DNA of 47,911 nucleotides from Bacteroidales bacterium. GTDB taxonomy: Bacteria > Bacteroidota > Bacteroidia > Bacteroidales > UBA10428. The DNA lies in contig JAFGBD010000041.1 in the NCBI GenBank assembly GCA_016933335.1, positions 1-47,911 of the forward strand, given 5' to 3'. The position numbers and the translations under genes were made by a program. Under the pieces are notes generated by a model. That model saw only the letters and a program-made list of their open reading frames with translations, ran no database searches and had not been told where the DNA came from. Position 1 is the first letter of the stretch. The number at the start of each line of letters is the position of its first letter. Positions 18,108 through 26,904 of the stretch are shown piece after piece.

Positions 18108-18149
18108 CTGTGGTCTCTTGCAGGTGAACGTCACTTCATGAGACCACAG
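18108..18149 (+). terminator. Stem-loop after the SusC/SusD genes
   Basis: A perfect 10-bp inverted repeat (CTGTGGTCTC at 18108-18117 with GAGACCACAG at 18140-18149) encloses 22 bases that contain a second small GTGA/TCAC stem. It stands 30 bases after the susD-like stop. There is no clean T-run, so it may be a terminator or a 3' mRNA-stabilising hairpin. Confidence 0.6.
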
Positions 18150-18346
18150 CGTATATTCCTCATGATTTTGTTCATAAGCGTACACATATTGTTCAGATAC
18201 GTACATTAATCTTTGAAATCCAAACCTGTTCTTTTTGTATCTTAGATACTATTAGTCAATTATATAGGGACTTTGGCACATAATATGATAAAAATCATAT
18301 TCAGAATTCATATGTTTTCCTGAATTCTTTAACCTTAACTGGCTTA

Positions 18347-20305
18347 ATGATGACTAAATGCCTGTATTATTTATTCGTCATTTTGTCTTTATCCAGCATT
18401 CACCGAACGGTATTACCGGCTGAAAGCACAGGGATTGACAGTCTTTTATCTGTACTTGGGAGATCAGAGAAAGATACCGGAAAGGTTTTTTTACTCATTG
18501 ATATTGCCGGTGAACTGATCAGTAACAATCCTGCAGAAGCCATTGCTTATTCAAAAAAGGCTCTCAGGCTTTCAGTTAAGCTTCAATACAGGCCTGGAAC
18601 AGCTGAAGCTTATAACATGCTGGGTTCCTGTTATTACCAGGTAAGTGATTTTGAGAATGCCATCCAAAGCTTTATATCGGCAAAAGAAATCTACCATGAA
18701 CTTGAGGACAAAGAAGGAGTGGCCATCATCTGTAACAATATCGCCGGCGTCAGACTAAAGCTGGGATATTATAAAGAAGCCCTGAAGAACTTCATTGAAG
18801 CAGCCGGGACTTTTGACGATATCGGTGATCAGTATGGTGCTGCATCTATATATAATAATATTGCCATTATATGCCGAAAACAAAATAATCCCAATGAATC
18901 ACTCGAGTACTTTCAACAGGCACTCAGACTAAGCCAGGAACTGAATGATACAGGGCTGGCTTCAGGTATTTTACACAACATCGGTTCTGTACTGCAAGAC
19001 CTAAACAGGAATGGTGAAGCACTCCGGTACCTGAATAAGGCATATCGTTTGAGAATTGAGCATCATGATGAATATGGTGCTGCAAAATCTGCCAAAGGAC
19101 TGGGTACGGTATATCTCAATATGGGTGATGAAGAAAGAGCACTTCATTATCTGTTACTGGCTTCGGAATATAGTAACAGAACAGGGGACTTACATGGTCT
19201 GGCCGATTGCCTGAACAAAATAGGCGTCATCTGTTTTAACCAGGGAAAATATGAAGCATCGCGGAATAATTTTGAGAAGAGTTTCAAAATGGGGAAAAAG
19301 CTCGGATCAATACCGATACAGCAGTTTGCAATGAGCTGGATTTCCAGTATTGATTCGGTCAACGGAGATCCGGCCGGTGCACTGACCCATTATAAAATTT
19401 ATAAATTATTGAGTGACAGCCTGCTTAATGATACCAAGAATCTCGAATTGACAGAAATGAGGCTGAACTACGAAAAAGAAAAACTGGAAAAGGAAAAACA
19501 GCTAACATTGTTATCGGTTAAAAATTCATTACAGGAAAGCAGACTTAAAAAGACCAGATATCTGATTTTTATTCTGTTGCTGGGTTGCTTGTTTATGATC
19601 GTCATAGGCATTACTATCATCCAGAGGCGTAAGCTGAGGACGCAGAAGAAAATCTTTGAGCTTGAGCTGGATAGCCTGAGACAGCAGATGGACCCTCACT
19701 TTTTATTCAACAGTCTGAATTCCGTTCAATCACTTCTTATTGAGGGGGACAAGGCAACATCAAACAGCTGCCTGTGTAAGCTGGCCAGGCTAATGAGACT
19801 GATGCTGGAAGGAGAACAGGAAAAAACGGTTACTTTGCAGAATGAAATTGAGTTTCTTTCCTATTATATGGATCTGATGAGCATTAGATTCAAAGGCAAA
19901 TTCACTTATTCCATTATTGTTGATGATGATATTGATCTACAGAATTACAAGATCCCTTCTCTTCTTTTACAACCATATGTTGAGAATTCTATTTATCACG
20001 GGTTGAGGAATAAAAAGGGAAAAGGAAATATCAGCATTGAGTTTAAGATGCAAAACAATCATCTGCACTGCAGCATTGAAGATAATGGAGTTGGCAGACA
20101 TGCAGCATCTGAATATAAAGAGCATTCCGGTTTGATCCCGTATAAGTCTTACAGCACCAGAATAAATGAAAACAGATTTCGGTTATTGAATTCCATATAC
20201 GGTAAAGAGATGGGAGTTAAATTCGTTGATCTGACGGATAATTCTGATAAACCCGCTGGTACAAGGGTTGAACTTGATTTGCCGGTATTAATGTATCAGA
20301 ACTAA
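18347..20305 (+). CDS. TPR-containing LytS/YehU-type sensor histidine kinase
   Basis: A 652-residue membrane kinase. An N-terminal signal peptide (LYYLFVILSLSSIHRTVLPA) leads into about seven tetratricopeptide repeats (residues 50-350; for example AEAYNMLGSCYYQVSDFENA, GAASIYNNIAIICRKQNN). A short coiled coil and one transmembrane helix (about 404-426) follow. The kinase part has His451 in DPHFLFNSLN, the hallmark of the His_kinase (LytS/AgrC-like) family, then the ATPase with QPYVENSIYHGL and the glycine box DNGVGR. The TPR array would lie in the periplasm and could bind a peptide or protein ligand. A double-glycine peptide gene and a LytTR regulator follow immediately, suggesting one signalling unit. 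Confidence 0.92.
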   Translation: MMTKCLYYLFVILSLSSIHRTVLPAESTGIDSLLSVLGRSEKDTGKVFLLIDIAGELISNNPAEAIAYSKKALRLSVKLQYRPGTAEAYNMLGSCYYQVSDFENAIQSFISAKEIYHELEDKEGVAIICNNIAGVRLKLGYYKEALKNFIEAAGTFDDIGDQYGAASIYNNIAIICRKQNNPNESLEYFQQALRLSQELNDTGLASGILHNIGSVLQDLNRNGEALRYLNKAYRLRIEHHDEYGAAKSAKGLGTVYLNMGDEERALHYLLLASEYSNRTGDLHGLADCLNKIGVICFNQGKYEASRNNFEKSFKMGKKLGSIPIQQFAMSWISSIDSVNGDPAGALTHYKIYKLLSDSLLNDTKNLELTEMRLNYEKEKLEKEKQLTLLSVKNSLQESRLKKTRYLIFILLLGCLFMIVIGITIIQRRKLRTQKKIFELELDSLRQQMDPHFLFNSLNSVQSLLIEGDKATSNSCLCKLARLMRLMLEGEQEKTVTLQNEIEFLSYYMDLMSIRFKGKFTYSIIVDDDIDLQNYKIPSLLLQPYVENSIYHGLRNKKGKGNISIEFKMQNNHLHCSIEDNGVGRHAASEYKEHSGLIPYKSYSTRINENRFRLLNSIYGKEMGVKFVDLTDNSDKPAGTRVELDLPVLMYQN

Positions 20306-20381
20306 TGAATCAGATAAATGATGAAATCAACATAAATGCAAAAGCCTCATGAAAACAATATATGAACATAACTTTATATTT

Positions 20382-20513
20382 ATGAAAACGGATTATTTAA
20401 ATAAAATTGAAAAACTGGATACAGGCGAAATGGCAAAGATTCGTGGTGGAGCCGAAAAGCCAAGGGTTGAAGAGGATATCATTATTATCAATAGAAAGCG
20501 CAGATTTTTTTAA
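20382..20513 (+). CDS. Double-glycine leader peptide (putative pheromone/RiPP precursor)
   Basis: A 43-codon gene lies between the kinase and LytTR genes on the same strand. The product has a 23-residue leader ending in LDTGEMAKIRGG, matching the Bacteroidota natural-product-precursor pattern L-x-x-x-E-M-x-x-I-x-G-G. The 20-residue tail after the Gly-Gly starts AEKPRVEED and ends IIIINRKRRFF. The tail has no Cys, Ser or Thr, so lanthionine or disulfide chemistry is excluded; a linear or otherwise modified peptide is likely. An in-frame ATG at 20349 gives 54 codons, but the 43-codon version has the usual leader length. No peptidase-transporter gene is in the window. Function as a signal for the adjacent kinase is inference by analogy to ComC/ComD/ComE. 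Confidence 0.75.
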   Translation: MKTDYLNKIEKLDTGEMAKIRGGAEKPRVEEDIIIINRKRRFF

Positions 20514-20569
20514 GGTGAATAGATTTTTCATTGTCTTTGTTGCATAAATTCTTTACATCCTTATAAGCC

Positions 20570-21316
20570 ATGCTGAATACCCTTATCGTTGATGACGAGA
20601 CTGATGCAGTGAAAAACCTCGAAAAGATCATCCGGGATTATTGTCCGAATGTAAATGTCGTTGCTACGGCTAACACGGTAAGTGATGCCTTGATTGAGAT
20701 AGAGCACAAACACCCTGATTTGATATTGCTTGATATAGAGTTACAGGATGGCACAGGTTTTGACATCCTGGAAAAAAGCCGGCACAGAAATTTTGAAGTG
20801 ATATTTGTTACAGCTTTCAATCAGTATGCCATCCGGGCTTTTAAACACAGTGCTACCGACTATATTCTCAAACCGGTTGACATCACGGAACTTAAAGATG
20901 CAATTACCAGGGTATCCAGGAACAGATCAGAAAAAAGTGTGGGTAATTTCAGCATTCTGCTCGATAACCTGAAATCTGAATCGCCCCGCAAACTTGCAAT
21001 TCCAACGCTTCAGGGATACGAATATATTCTGGTAGACAATATTGTCCGGATTGAGGCTGAACGCAGTTATTGTGTCATCTTTTTGCTTGATAAACGGAAG
21101 ATTATGGTATCCAGGTGCATGAATGATTATCAGAAAATTCTGGATGAGCGCAAGTTCTTCCGTGCTCATAACTCACATCTTATTAACCTGCAACATGTAA
21201 AAATGTATGTAAAACGCGATGGCGGACATATTGAAATGGTTGACGGGTCTATAGTTCCATTGGCAAGACGAAAAAAAGACTTCTTCATTGAAGCAATGAA
21301 TATCTATATGACATGA
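20570..21316 (+). CDS. LytTR-family response regulator
   Basis: A 248-residue transcription regulator. The receiver domain (1-120) has Asp8/Asp9, phosphoacceptor Asp55 (LLLDIELQDG), Thr in FVTAFNQYAIRAF and Lys in ILKPVD. The LytTR DNA-binding domain (about 140-245) has LVDNIVRIEAERSYCVIFL, KFFRAHNSHLINLQHV and DGSIVPLARRKKDFF. It is the cognate partner of the LytS-type kinase upstream, with the double-glycine peptide gene between them. Likely targets are the peptide gene, its processing and export genes elsewhere, and possibly the upstream SusC/SusD pair; none of this is shown by a recognised binding site. Confidence 0.94.
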   Translation: MLNTLIVDDETDAVKNLEKIIRDYCPNVNVVATANTVSDALIEIEHKHPDLILLDIELQDGTGFDILEKSRHRNFEVIFVTAFNQYAIRAFKHSATDYILKPVDITELKDAITRVSRNRSEKSVGNFSILLDNLKSESPRKLAIPTLQGYEYILVDNIVRIEAERSYCVIFLLDKRKIMVSRCMNDYQKILDERKFFRAHNSHLINLQHVKMYVKRDGGHIEMVDGSIVPLARRKKDFFIEAMNIYMT

Positions 21317-21378
21317 AGCCGCTATCCGGCAGCATCATTCATCAGTTTCCGGTTCAAAGGTTTGATGTAAAACGAGAT

Positions 21379-22950
21379 CTAAACGATTTTCCTCCCTGCC
21401 GGATCCCAAAATACTTTTCTTTTCTCCCGGTATGCTTTGGTTGCCATATGGCATGCAATGGTCGTCTCAAATCCTTTTTCAATATCACAGCTGGGTCTCC
21501 CTCCGAACCTTATACAGTCAAGCCATTCTTTCAGATGCAGATATGATACGTCGGTTTTTTCCCCGTTTTTCAGTGTATATGTCAGGCCCTTACCGGCATA
21601 GTACTGCTCGGTGGGAGATGTAAAAGCATCGGTTTCGCCTGTATCCTGCCGGTACTCATATAAGACCTCACCGGGTATGATCTTTTTACTTTTAATATAA
21701 TCTGCATATTGTTCAGATTCACGGTCGATGGTGAGTCTCAGGTTATTGCCCACTTCAATGGAACCATCGTTTCCCATAAATACCCGTCCCCTGTCCCTGT
21801 TTGATGCCAGGGTAGCGCTATACAGGAAATTGACCTGTTTTTCCGGGAAGTCACACACAACATTGAATATATCAGGTGTTTCACGTTTTCCCTCATAAAA
21901 GTAAATCCCTCCTTCTGCCACAACAGAGTGGGGGATACCAAGGTTCATCATCTGGTTGGCGGCGTCATATTCGTGCGACATCAGCTGGCCGGAGATACCG
22001 GTTGAATAATCCCAGTAAAGCGACCAGTTGTAAAAACGTTCAATGTCAAATGGTATTTTCGGGCATGAGCCAAGATACAAATCCCATCTGATGCTCTTCG
22101 GATCGCCGGGCTTTGGTCTGCCGTCTTTATCCAGATGCCTTATCCATGCGCTGTCTTCGGAGTTACGGTTTGAGCCGGATTCAATAAGCGTTACCTTGCC
22201 GATCTTGTTTTTCTGTATTAATTGCTTTGCCCTCGGGAAACAATCATTTTGCAGATACTGGTGACCTACCTGGAAAACCTGTTGGTTATTTTTCACCACA
22301 TCATGCAGCTCAACTGCTTCTTCTTCTTTGTTGGTCATGCATTTTTCACAATATACATGCTTACCGGCCTTTATTGCGTCTATGGCAATGGGACCATGCC
22401 AGAAATCCGGGGTGGAAATGATGACAGCATCCACATTTTTATCCTCAAGCAGTTTTCGGTAGTCTTTATAACCTTTGGCAGGTTTTCCTGTATGCGACTG
22501 GTCCTGCCTCCTGTAAGTTGATATTTCCATACCTTTTTGCAGATGCAGGTCAAAGACATCACAGATCGCCGTGATTTCAATATTCAGATCATCTTTATGA
22601 AGAAATGCTTTCAGGGTATCATCAGGATTTCCTGATTCATCAGTGTGGCTGTTTATCCAGCTCTTATCCGCGAATCCAAGTGATCTCAGCAAATAAAGCC
22701 CCCTGTTACCGGCACCGATAATTCCAAGCCTTATCAGGTTACCCTTGCCGGTTGGTAAGGGAATTCCTTTGGATGAAAAATCCGGTGGAAAATCAAGCCC
22801 GAGTTCTTTTAACAGTTTTTTTCGTTCAATGTTCTTTTTCTCTTCAATACTTCGTTTCCTTGAAAAAGAAAAACCAAAATAACCAAGAACCGGAACAGTA
22901 GCCAGTCCTTTTAACACGTCTCTTCTGCTGATAGTATTTTTGTTTGTCAT
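21379..22950 (-). CDS. Tat-exported Gfo/Idh/MocA-family oxidoreductase
   Basis: A 523-residue NAD(P)-dependent oxidoreductase of the Gfo/Idh/MocA family with an N-terminal twin-arginine signal (SRRDVLKG followed by a hydrophobic run), hence exported already folded with its cofactor. The Rossmann fold starts at RLGIIGAGNRG. The family EKP-like motif reads YCEKCMTN, a variant common in exported Bacteroidota members, and the catalytic-face histidine lies in MSHEYDAANQM. An insert of about 35 residues after the first strand adds length. Some exported relatives are NAD-dependent glycosidases (GH109), but the sequence does not settle that. A TTG at 22959 also opens the frame; the ATG at 22950 places the Tat motif normally. 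It converges on the LytTR gene. Confidence 0.88.
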   Translation of the reverse strand: MTNKNTISRRDVLKGLATVPVLGYFGFSFSRKRSIEEKKNIERKKLLKELGLDFPPDFSSKGIPLPTGKGNLIRLGIIGAGNRGLYLLRSLGFADKSWINSHTDESGNPDDTLKAFLHKDDLNIEITAICDVFDLHLQKGMEISTYRRQDQSHTGKPAKGYKDYRKLLEDKNVDAVIISTPDFWHGPIAIDAIKAGKHVYCEKCMTNKEEEAVELHDVVKNNQQVFQVGHQYLQNDCFPRAKQLIQKNKIGKVTLIESGSNRNSEDSAWIRHLDKDGRPKPGDPKSIRWDLYLGSCPKIPFDIERFYNWSLYWDYSTGISGQLMSHEYDAANQMMNLGIPHSVVAEGGIYFYEGKRETPDIFNVVCDFPEKQVNFLYSATLASNRDRGRVFMGNDGSIEVGNNLRLTIDRESEQYADYIKSKKIIPGEVLYEYRQDTGETDAFTSPTEQYYAGKGLTYTLKNGEKTDVSYLHLKEWLDCIRFGGRPSCDIEKGFETTIACHMATKAYREKRKVFWDPAGRKIV

Positions 22951-23443
22951 GAGAAACAAATAATACTTATATTACCTGTGTTGGGGGATGCAAATTAGCT
23001 AAAAAAAGTTTAAACGAGAAAGTTAAAATATTTTCTCAGACTGAATGCATGCCATTATATCAGCCAACCAGCAAATATAAGGTTAAACAAGATGGTTAAA
23101 TATAAATAAGATTATAACCTGCCCTATTCATAAAAACACAGATTATTCTGTGCTAAATCGTAATCTGTTCATTAAAAGAAATTCATGAATTATTCAGGTT
23201 AAATATAAATTCTGCCGGTTCAAAATTGTGACAGCAGAGATTAATCTAATCCGGATAAAAAAGTAGGGAAGCATTAATTGTCTATGTATGTTCCGGCAAT
23301 TAAAACTTCCCCAAATACTTTGATGACTGGGTTGAAATATTTTATACAACAAACACAGGCAGATTACAAATAATCACCTATGGATGATAATGTAAAAAAA
23401 GCAGGAGGAATCCTGCCTTTTCAATGTTTTGTCTCTTTTTAAT
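22951..23443. other. Intergenic region, no gene seen
   Basis: About 490 AT-rich bases between the Gfo/Idh/MocA gene start and the small lipoprotein gene. Every frame is broken by stops. The only structure recognised is the intrinsic terminator of the lipoprotein gene at its right end. The promoter for the oxidoreductase should lie in the first 100 bases, but no convincing boxes were found. Confidence 0.6.
23394..23416 (-). terminator. Intrinsic terminator of the small lipoprotein gene
   Basis: On the minus strand GCAGGA-TTCC-TCCTGC forms a 6-bp hairpin followed by seven T residues, starting 28 bases after the lipoprotein stop codon. It shows that the lipoprotein gene is a monocistronic unit. 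Confidence 0.85.
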
Positions 23444-23638
23444 TTATTCTGTAACTTCTTCTACAACTTCTTCTACAACTGCTTCTACTGTATCAGCAAC
23501 TTCTTCAATAACTTCTTCAGTTTCTTCAATTGCTTCCTCTACAGCTGATTCTTCTGTTTTAGGGGCTTGTTTGCAGGAGTTTAATGATATAAAACTAAAA
23601 AGAGCAACCGATACAAGCAACAAACTTAATTTTTTCAT
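23444..23638 (-). CDS. Small Glu/Val-rich lipoprotein
   Basis: A 64-residue precursor with a lipoprotein signal (lipobox SLNSC, Cys22), giving a 43-residue mature lipoprotein. The mature part is 16 Glu plus one Asp with only two Lys, arranged with Val, Ala and Ile in repeats such as VEEAIEETEEVIEEV and VEEVVEEV. It should form one strongly acidic amphipathic helix or coiled coil anchored by its lipid. No enzyme motif exists. The intrinsic terminator behind it and the good signal peptide argue that it is a real gene and not a low-complexity artefact; the reading frame on the other strand (Ser/Thr-rich) is its shadow. A structural lipoprotein role like that of Lpp is a guess. Confidence 0.78.
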   Translation of the reverse strand: MKKLSLLLVSVALFSFISLNSCKQAPKTEESAVEEAIEETEEVIEEVADTVEAVVEEVVEEVTE

Positions 23639-24002
23639 GTTCCTAATTTTTTAATGATTTACTTTAAATATACAGGATTTAGCAACAAAAATATAAAACT
23701 AATTATTTAATACAAATTTTTTTTGCTCCAATTTTCAAATGGTTACTTATATTTGGAAGTATTAAGTACCCTTGCGAATACCTGATCCGGGTACCTGGCA
23801 ATTTAAACTCATAAGTGATTCAGGATTACGAAAGTCATGCCATTACTCAGTTTCCCAGTATTTATAATGTATTGTTTATAAGGGTGAGATTGATAAATTA
23901 TTGGATTTTAGGGCAGTAATAATTTTTTTAAAAATTTTTAATATGTAAACCTGACTTTGGCAATAACTAAATACATAATTTTGCAACTCTACATGAATTA
24001 CA
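23639..24002. other. Intergenic region, divergent promoters expected
   Basis: About 364 AT-rich bases between the divergent small lipoprotein gene and the TonB receptor gene. No gene is seen. An inverted repeat GTACCC/GGGTAC (23766-23771 and 23789-23794, 17-base loop) is present. No cobalamin, TPP or other riboswitch core could be recognised ahead of the receptor. Confidence 0.55.
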
Positions 24003-26099
24003 ATGAAGAGGAGTACCAGGCAAAATAAAACAGATCTTTATTTCTTGATCCGGAAAAGAGAAAGGTATGCAATTTTTAATACCCTGGAGAGAAAAATAAA
24101 GATTTGCTTGCTGCCTCTTGTTTACCCGATTCTGATATACAGCAGTTCGCTCTTTGCCCAGCAGGATACCGTCTATATTCCGCATGAATTATATGTTGAA
24201 GAGGTGGAGATTATCGGACAGCGTTCTGCTGGTGTATATTCTGACATCGCCAGAGCTGTGACGGTTATTACAAAAGATTACATGGAGCATGCGCCAGTAC
24301 AGACAATCAATGATATATTTGAATTTATGCCAGGCGTGGACCTTCGCCAGCGGGGTAATCTCGATGTTCAGGCAGATATTGGGATCAGGGGAGGATCTTT
24401 CGAACAGACCCTGATCCTTGTTAACGGCATTCCGTTTAACGATCCGCAAACAGGCCATCATAATCTGAATCTGCCTTTTGATTTCAGCACTATTGAAAAG
24501 ATTGAGATTCTCAAAGGACCCGGTTCAAGAGTATACGGGGCAAATGCATTCAGTGGTGCAGTTAATATTATTACTAAAACAGGAAATCAGAAAGAGACTG
24601 ATATCTCATTAACAGCCGGGCAAAACAGTTATCTGAAAACAAGTCTTTCAGCAGGACATTCATATAAAAAACTGGCTTATTACATCGGTTTTTCCGGCAG
24701 CAGCTGTGCAGGATACACAAACAACACCGATTTCCAGAATTTCAATGCCTATTATAAGGGTGATTACCTGTCACCATTTGGCAAGTTCGGACTCCAGGCG
24801 GGATTCGTGAACAAGGCTTTCGGTGCATCCGGTTTCTATACACCCAAATATCCCGATCAGTTTGAACAGATAAACAACAGATTTCTGGCTTTTACATATT
24901 CAGTTGGCAAACCAGTCAGAGCGAAGTTGTATTTTTCATGGCGAAGGCATCAGGACAGGTTTGAATTGTTCAGGGAAGAAAGATACCATTTTGCGGACGG
25001 ATATTTTATTAACGGGACCGATACGGCAATAATTGCTCCTGGAGTATATTATTCAGGGCATAATTATCACCTGACAAATTCATTATATGGTGGGGTGAAT
25101 ATAGTTATTCCCGGTAAAACAGGGAAAACATCTTTGGGTCTGGAATATCATATGGATCACATACTCAGCAGCTCGCTTGGTACTTCCCTGGATTCTTCTG
25201 TTACGGTTCCGGGTGAGGACCGGGGAATATATACCAAAGGGGCGAAACGTGAATTATACAGTATCTTTTTTGAACAAACCAAAGATTTTGGCAGGTTCTA
25301 TTTTGCAGGAGGTGCACTCCTTAATATTAGTCATGATTACGGGTATCACGCTTGTGTTGGTCTTGAGACGGGGAAGAGGATAAAGGATTATAGCAGGCTC
25401 TTCCTTTCAGTAAATCCGTCATTTCGTCTGCCAACCTTTACCGATCTTTATTACAATGGCCCGGTTAATATGGGCAATCCTGACCTGAATCCTGAAAAGG
25501 CTGTCACAGTCGAAGGCGGATACAGATTTTCTGCAAGGTGGCTTAGAATTGAGGCTTCTGTGTTTGACCGGATGGGTTATCAGATTATCGACTGGGTAAA
25601 ACTTCCTGAAGAGGATATTTATACCACAAAGAATTATAACCGTTTGATCACGTATGGCTTTGATATTTCCACAGGTCTTAATGCCGGGTTGTTGCCTTCA
25701 ATTGGTAACTGGCTTAAATATGTTTATTTAAGTTATGGTTATGTAAATACTGAAAAATATCGTGGAAAATATATTTCGGCCTATGCGCTGGATTATCTGA
25801 AGCATAAGCTGACTGCCAGAATAAGCCATCAGGTTTATCATTCAGTCGGTTTAAGCTGGAATTTAACCTTTCAGGACAGGAACGGGACTTACACTGACCA
25901 AAACGGTGTTGAACATGATTACAAACCATTTCTTCTGGTAAATGCAAGACTGTACTGGAAGCCTGGGATTACAGAAATATATATGGAAACTTCAAACCTG
26001 CTGAATGTTAAATACAGGGATCTGGGAAGCATCGTCCAGCCGGGAATCTGGTTTTATGCCGGATTGAATATCCATCTGAGCACTGCTGATCTGAAGTGA
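24003..26099 (+). CDS. TonB-dependent outer-membrane receptor
   Basis: A 698-residue receptor of the classical (BtuB/FepA-like) type without the SusC N-terminal extension. The signal-peptide core (KICLLPLVYPILIYSSSLFA-QQ) follows a roughly 30-residue charged stretch, longer than usual; no later ATG is available, so a nonstandard start closer to the signal is possible. A TonB-box-like VEEVEIIGQ is followed by the plug (DIFEFMPGVDLRQRG, IRGGSFEQTLILVNGIPFND, KIEILKGPGSRVYG, AVNIITKTG) and a 22-strand barrel with FRLPTFTDLYYNG and GNPDLNPEKA. Substrate is not evident: siderophore, cobalamin or other complex. It stands alone, with no periplasmic binding protein or ABC genes nearby. Confidence 0.92.
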   Translation: MKRSTRQNKTDLYFLIRKRERYAIFNTLERKIKICLLPLVYPILIYSSSLFAQQDTVYIPHELYVEEVEIIGQRSAGVYSDIARAVTVITKDYMEHAPVQTINDIFEFMPGVDLRQRGNLDVQADIGIRGGSFEQTLILVNGIPFNDPQTGHHNLNLPFDFSTIEKIEILKGPGSRVYGANAFSGAVNIITKTGNQKETDISLTAGQNSYLKTSLSAGHSYKKLAYYIGFSGSSCAGYTNNTDFQNFNAYYKGDYLSPFGKFGLQAGFVNKAFGASGFYTPKYPDQFEQINNRFLAFTYSVGKPVRAKLYFSWRRHQDRFELFREERYHFADGYFINGTDTAIIAPGVYYSGHNYHLTNSLYGGVNIVIPGKTGKTSLGLEYHMDHILSSSLGTSLDSSVTVPGEDRGIYTKGAKRELYSIFFEQTKDFGRFYFAGGALLNISHDYGYHACVGLETGKRIKDYSRLFLSVNPSFRLPTFTDLYYNGPVNMGNPDLNPEKAVTVEGGYRFSARWLRIEASVFDRMGYQIIDWVKLPEEDIYTTKNYNRLITYGFDISTGLNAGLLPSIGNWLKYVYLSYGYVNTEKYRGKYISAYALDYLKHKLTARISHQVYHSVGLSWNLTFQDRNGTYTDQNGVEHDYKPFLLVNARLYWKPGITEIYMETSNLLNVKYRDLGSIVQPGIWFYAGLNIHLSTADLK

Positions 26100-26192
26100 T
26101 CATATTGTTATAATAACTAATTCTGTGTAAATTGCTCCTTAATTATTTACATGCAGCGTTTATAATCAATTATCGTCTTTTATTCGGAAAGC

Positions 26193-26747
26193 ATGAATCC
26201 TAAGAAAGGATGGTACCAGAACACCTATCAGGATCTGATTGAAAGATGTAAAGCGCAGGATCAGTCTGCTCAGTTCGAGATTTATAAGTTATATTATAAA
26301 TCGATGTTTAATACGGGCCTGCGAATTGTCAAAAATCATGCAGTGGCAGAGGATATCATGCAGGAAGCTTTTTTACTGGCATTTTCCAGGATAGACACCT
26401 ATAAGGGTGAAGTTAGTTTCGGTGCATGGCTTAGGAGAATCGTAATCAATAAATCAATTGATTACATCCGTGCCAGAAAAGTAAAATTTGAAGAGCTTGA
26501 CAACAATATTTCAGTAACCGGGGAGATTAGCCAAATTGATGAAGACGAAGAGAAGGAACAGCTGGAAAAAATAAAAAAGGCAATTGAAATGCTTTCTGAT
26601 GGTTACAGAATTGTATTGTCGCTTTATTTGATCGAAGGTTATGATCACGAGGAAATCGGGCAGATATTGCAGATCAGTCCGTCAAGCTCAAGATCACAAT
26701 TAACAAGGGCAAAACAAAAACTGCTGGAGTTATTAAAAAAGAAGTGA
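26193..26747 (+). CDS. ECF-type RNA polymerase sigma factor
   Basis: A 184-residue sigma-70 family member with only regions 2 and 4. Region 2 (about 20-90) contains MFNTGLRIVKNHAVAEDIMQEAF and GAWLRRIVINKSIDYIRAR, which recognises the -10 box and melts DNA. Region 4 (about 125-182) contains YRIVLSLYLIEGYDHEEIGQILQISPSSSRSQLTRAKQKL, the -35 helix-turn-helix. It heads a three-gene unit with a membrane protein of anti-sigma character and a secreted repeat protein, a grouping that recurs in Bacteroidota, so it is probably an envelope-stress sigma controlling its own operon. Confidence 0.95.
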   Translation: MNPKKGWYQNTYQDLIERCKAQDQSAQFEIYKLYYKSMFNTGLRIVKNHAVAEDIMQEAFLLAFSRIDTYKGEVSFGAWLRRIVINKSIDYIRARKVKFEELDNNISVTGEISQIDEDEEKEQLEKIKKAIEMLSDGYRIVLSLYLIEGYDHEEIGQILQISPSSSRSQLTRAKQKLLELLKKK

Positions 26748-26904
26748 TGTATACTTTATCATTAAAAACAGACGGTTTAAAATTAAAACAAATAAGCAGA
26801 AGATCAATAGTAAAAAGGCCGGATGGCAAATAAAACCAGATACACTGAATTTTAACAAAATTAACCAGACACAGGAACTTTAACAATGATAAATTCGAAT
26901 GAAC

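Noticed and set aside
23424..23654. Ser/Thr-rich open frame on the + strand
   Set aside because: It is the mirror of the Glu/Val-rich lipoprotein gene on the minus strand, whose signal peptide and terminator identify the true gene. Low complexity explains the open frame.
23766..23794. Inverted repeat GTACCC/GGGTAC ahead of the TonB receptor, considered as a riboswitch or operator
   Set aside because: The 6-bp arms with a 17-base loop show no riboswitch core, and one such palindrome is expected by chance at this scale.
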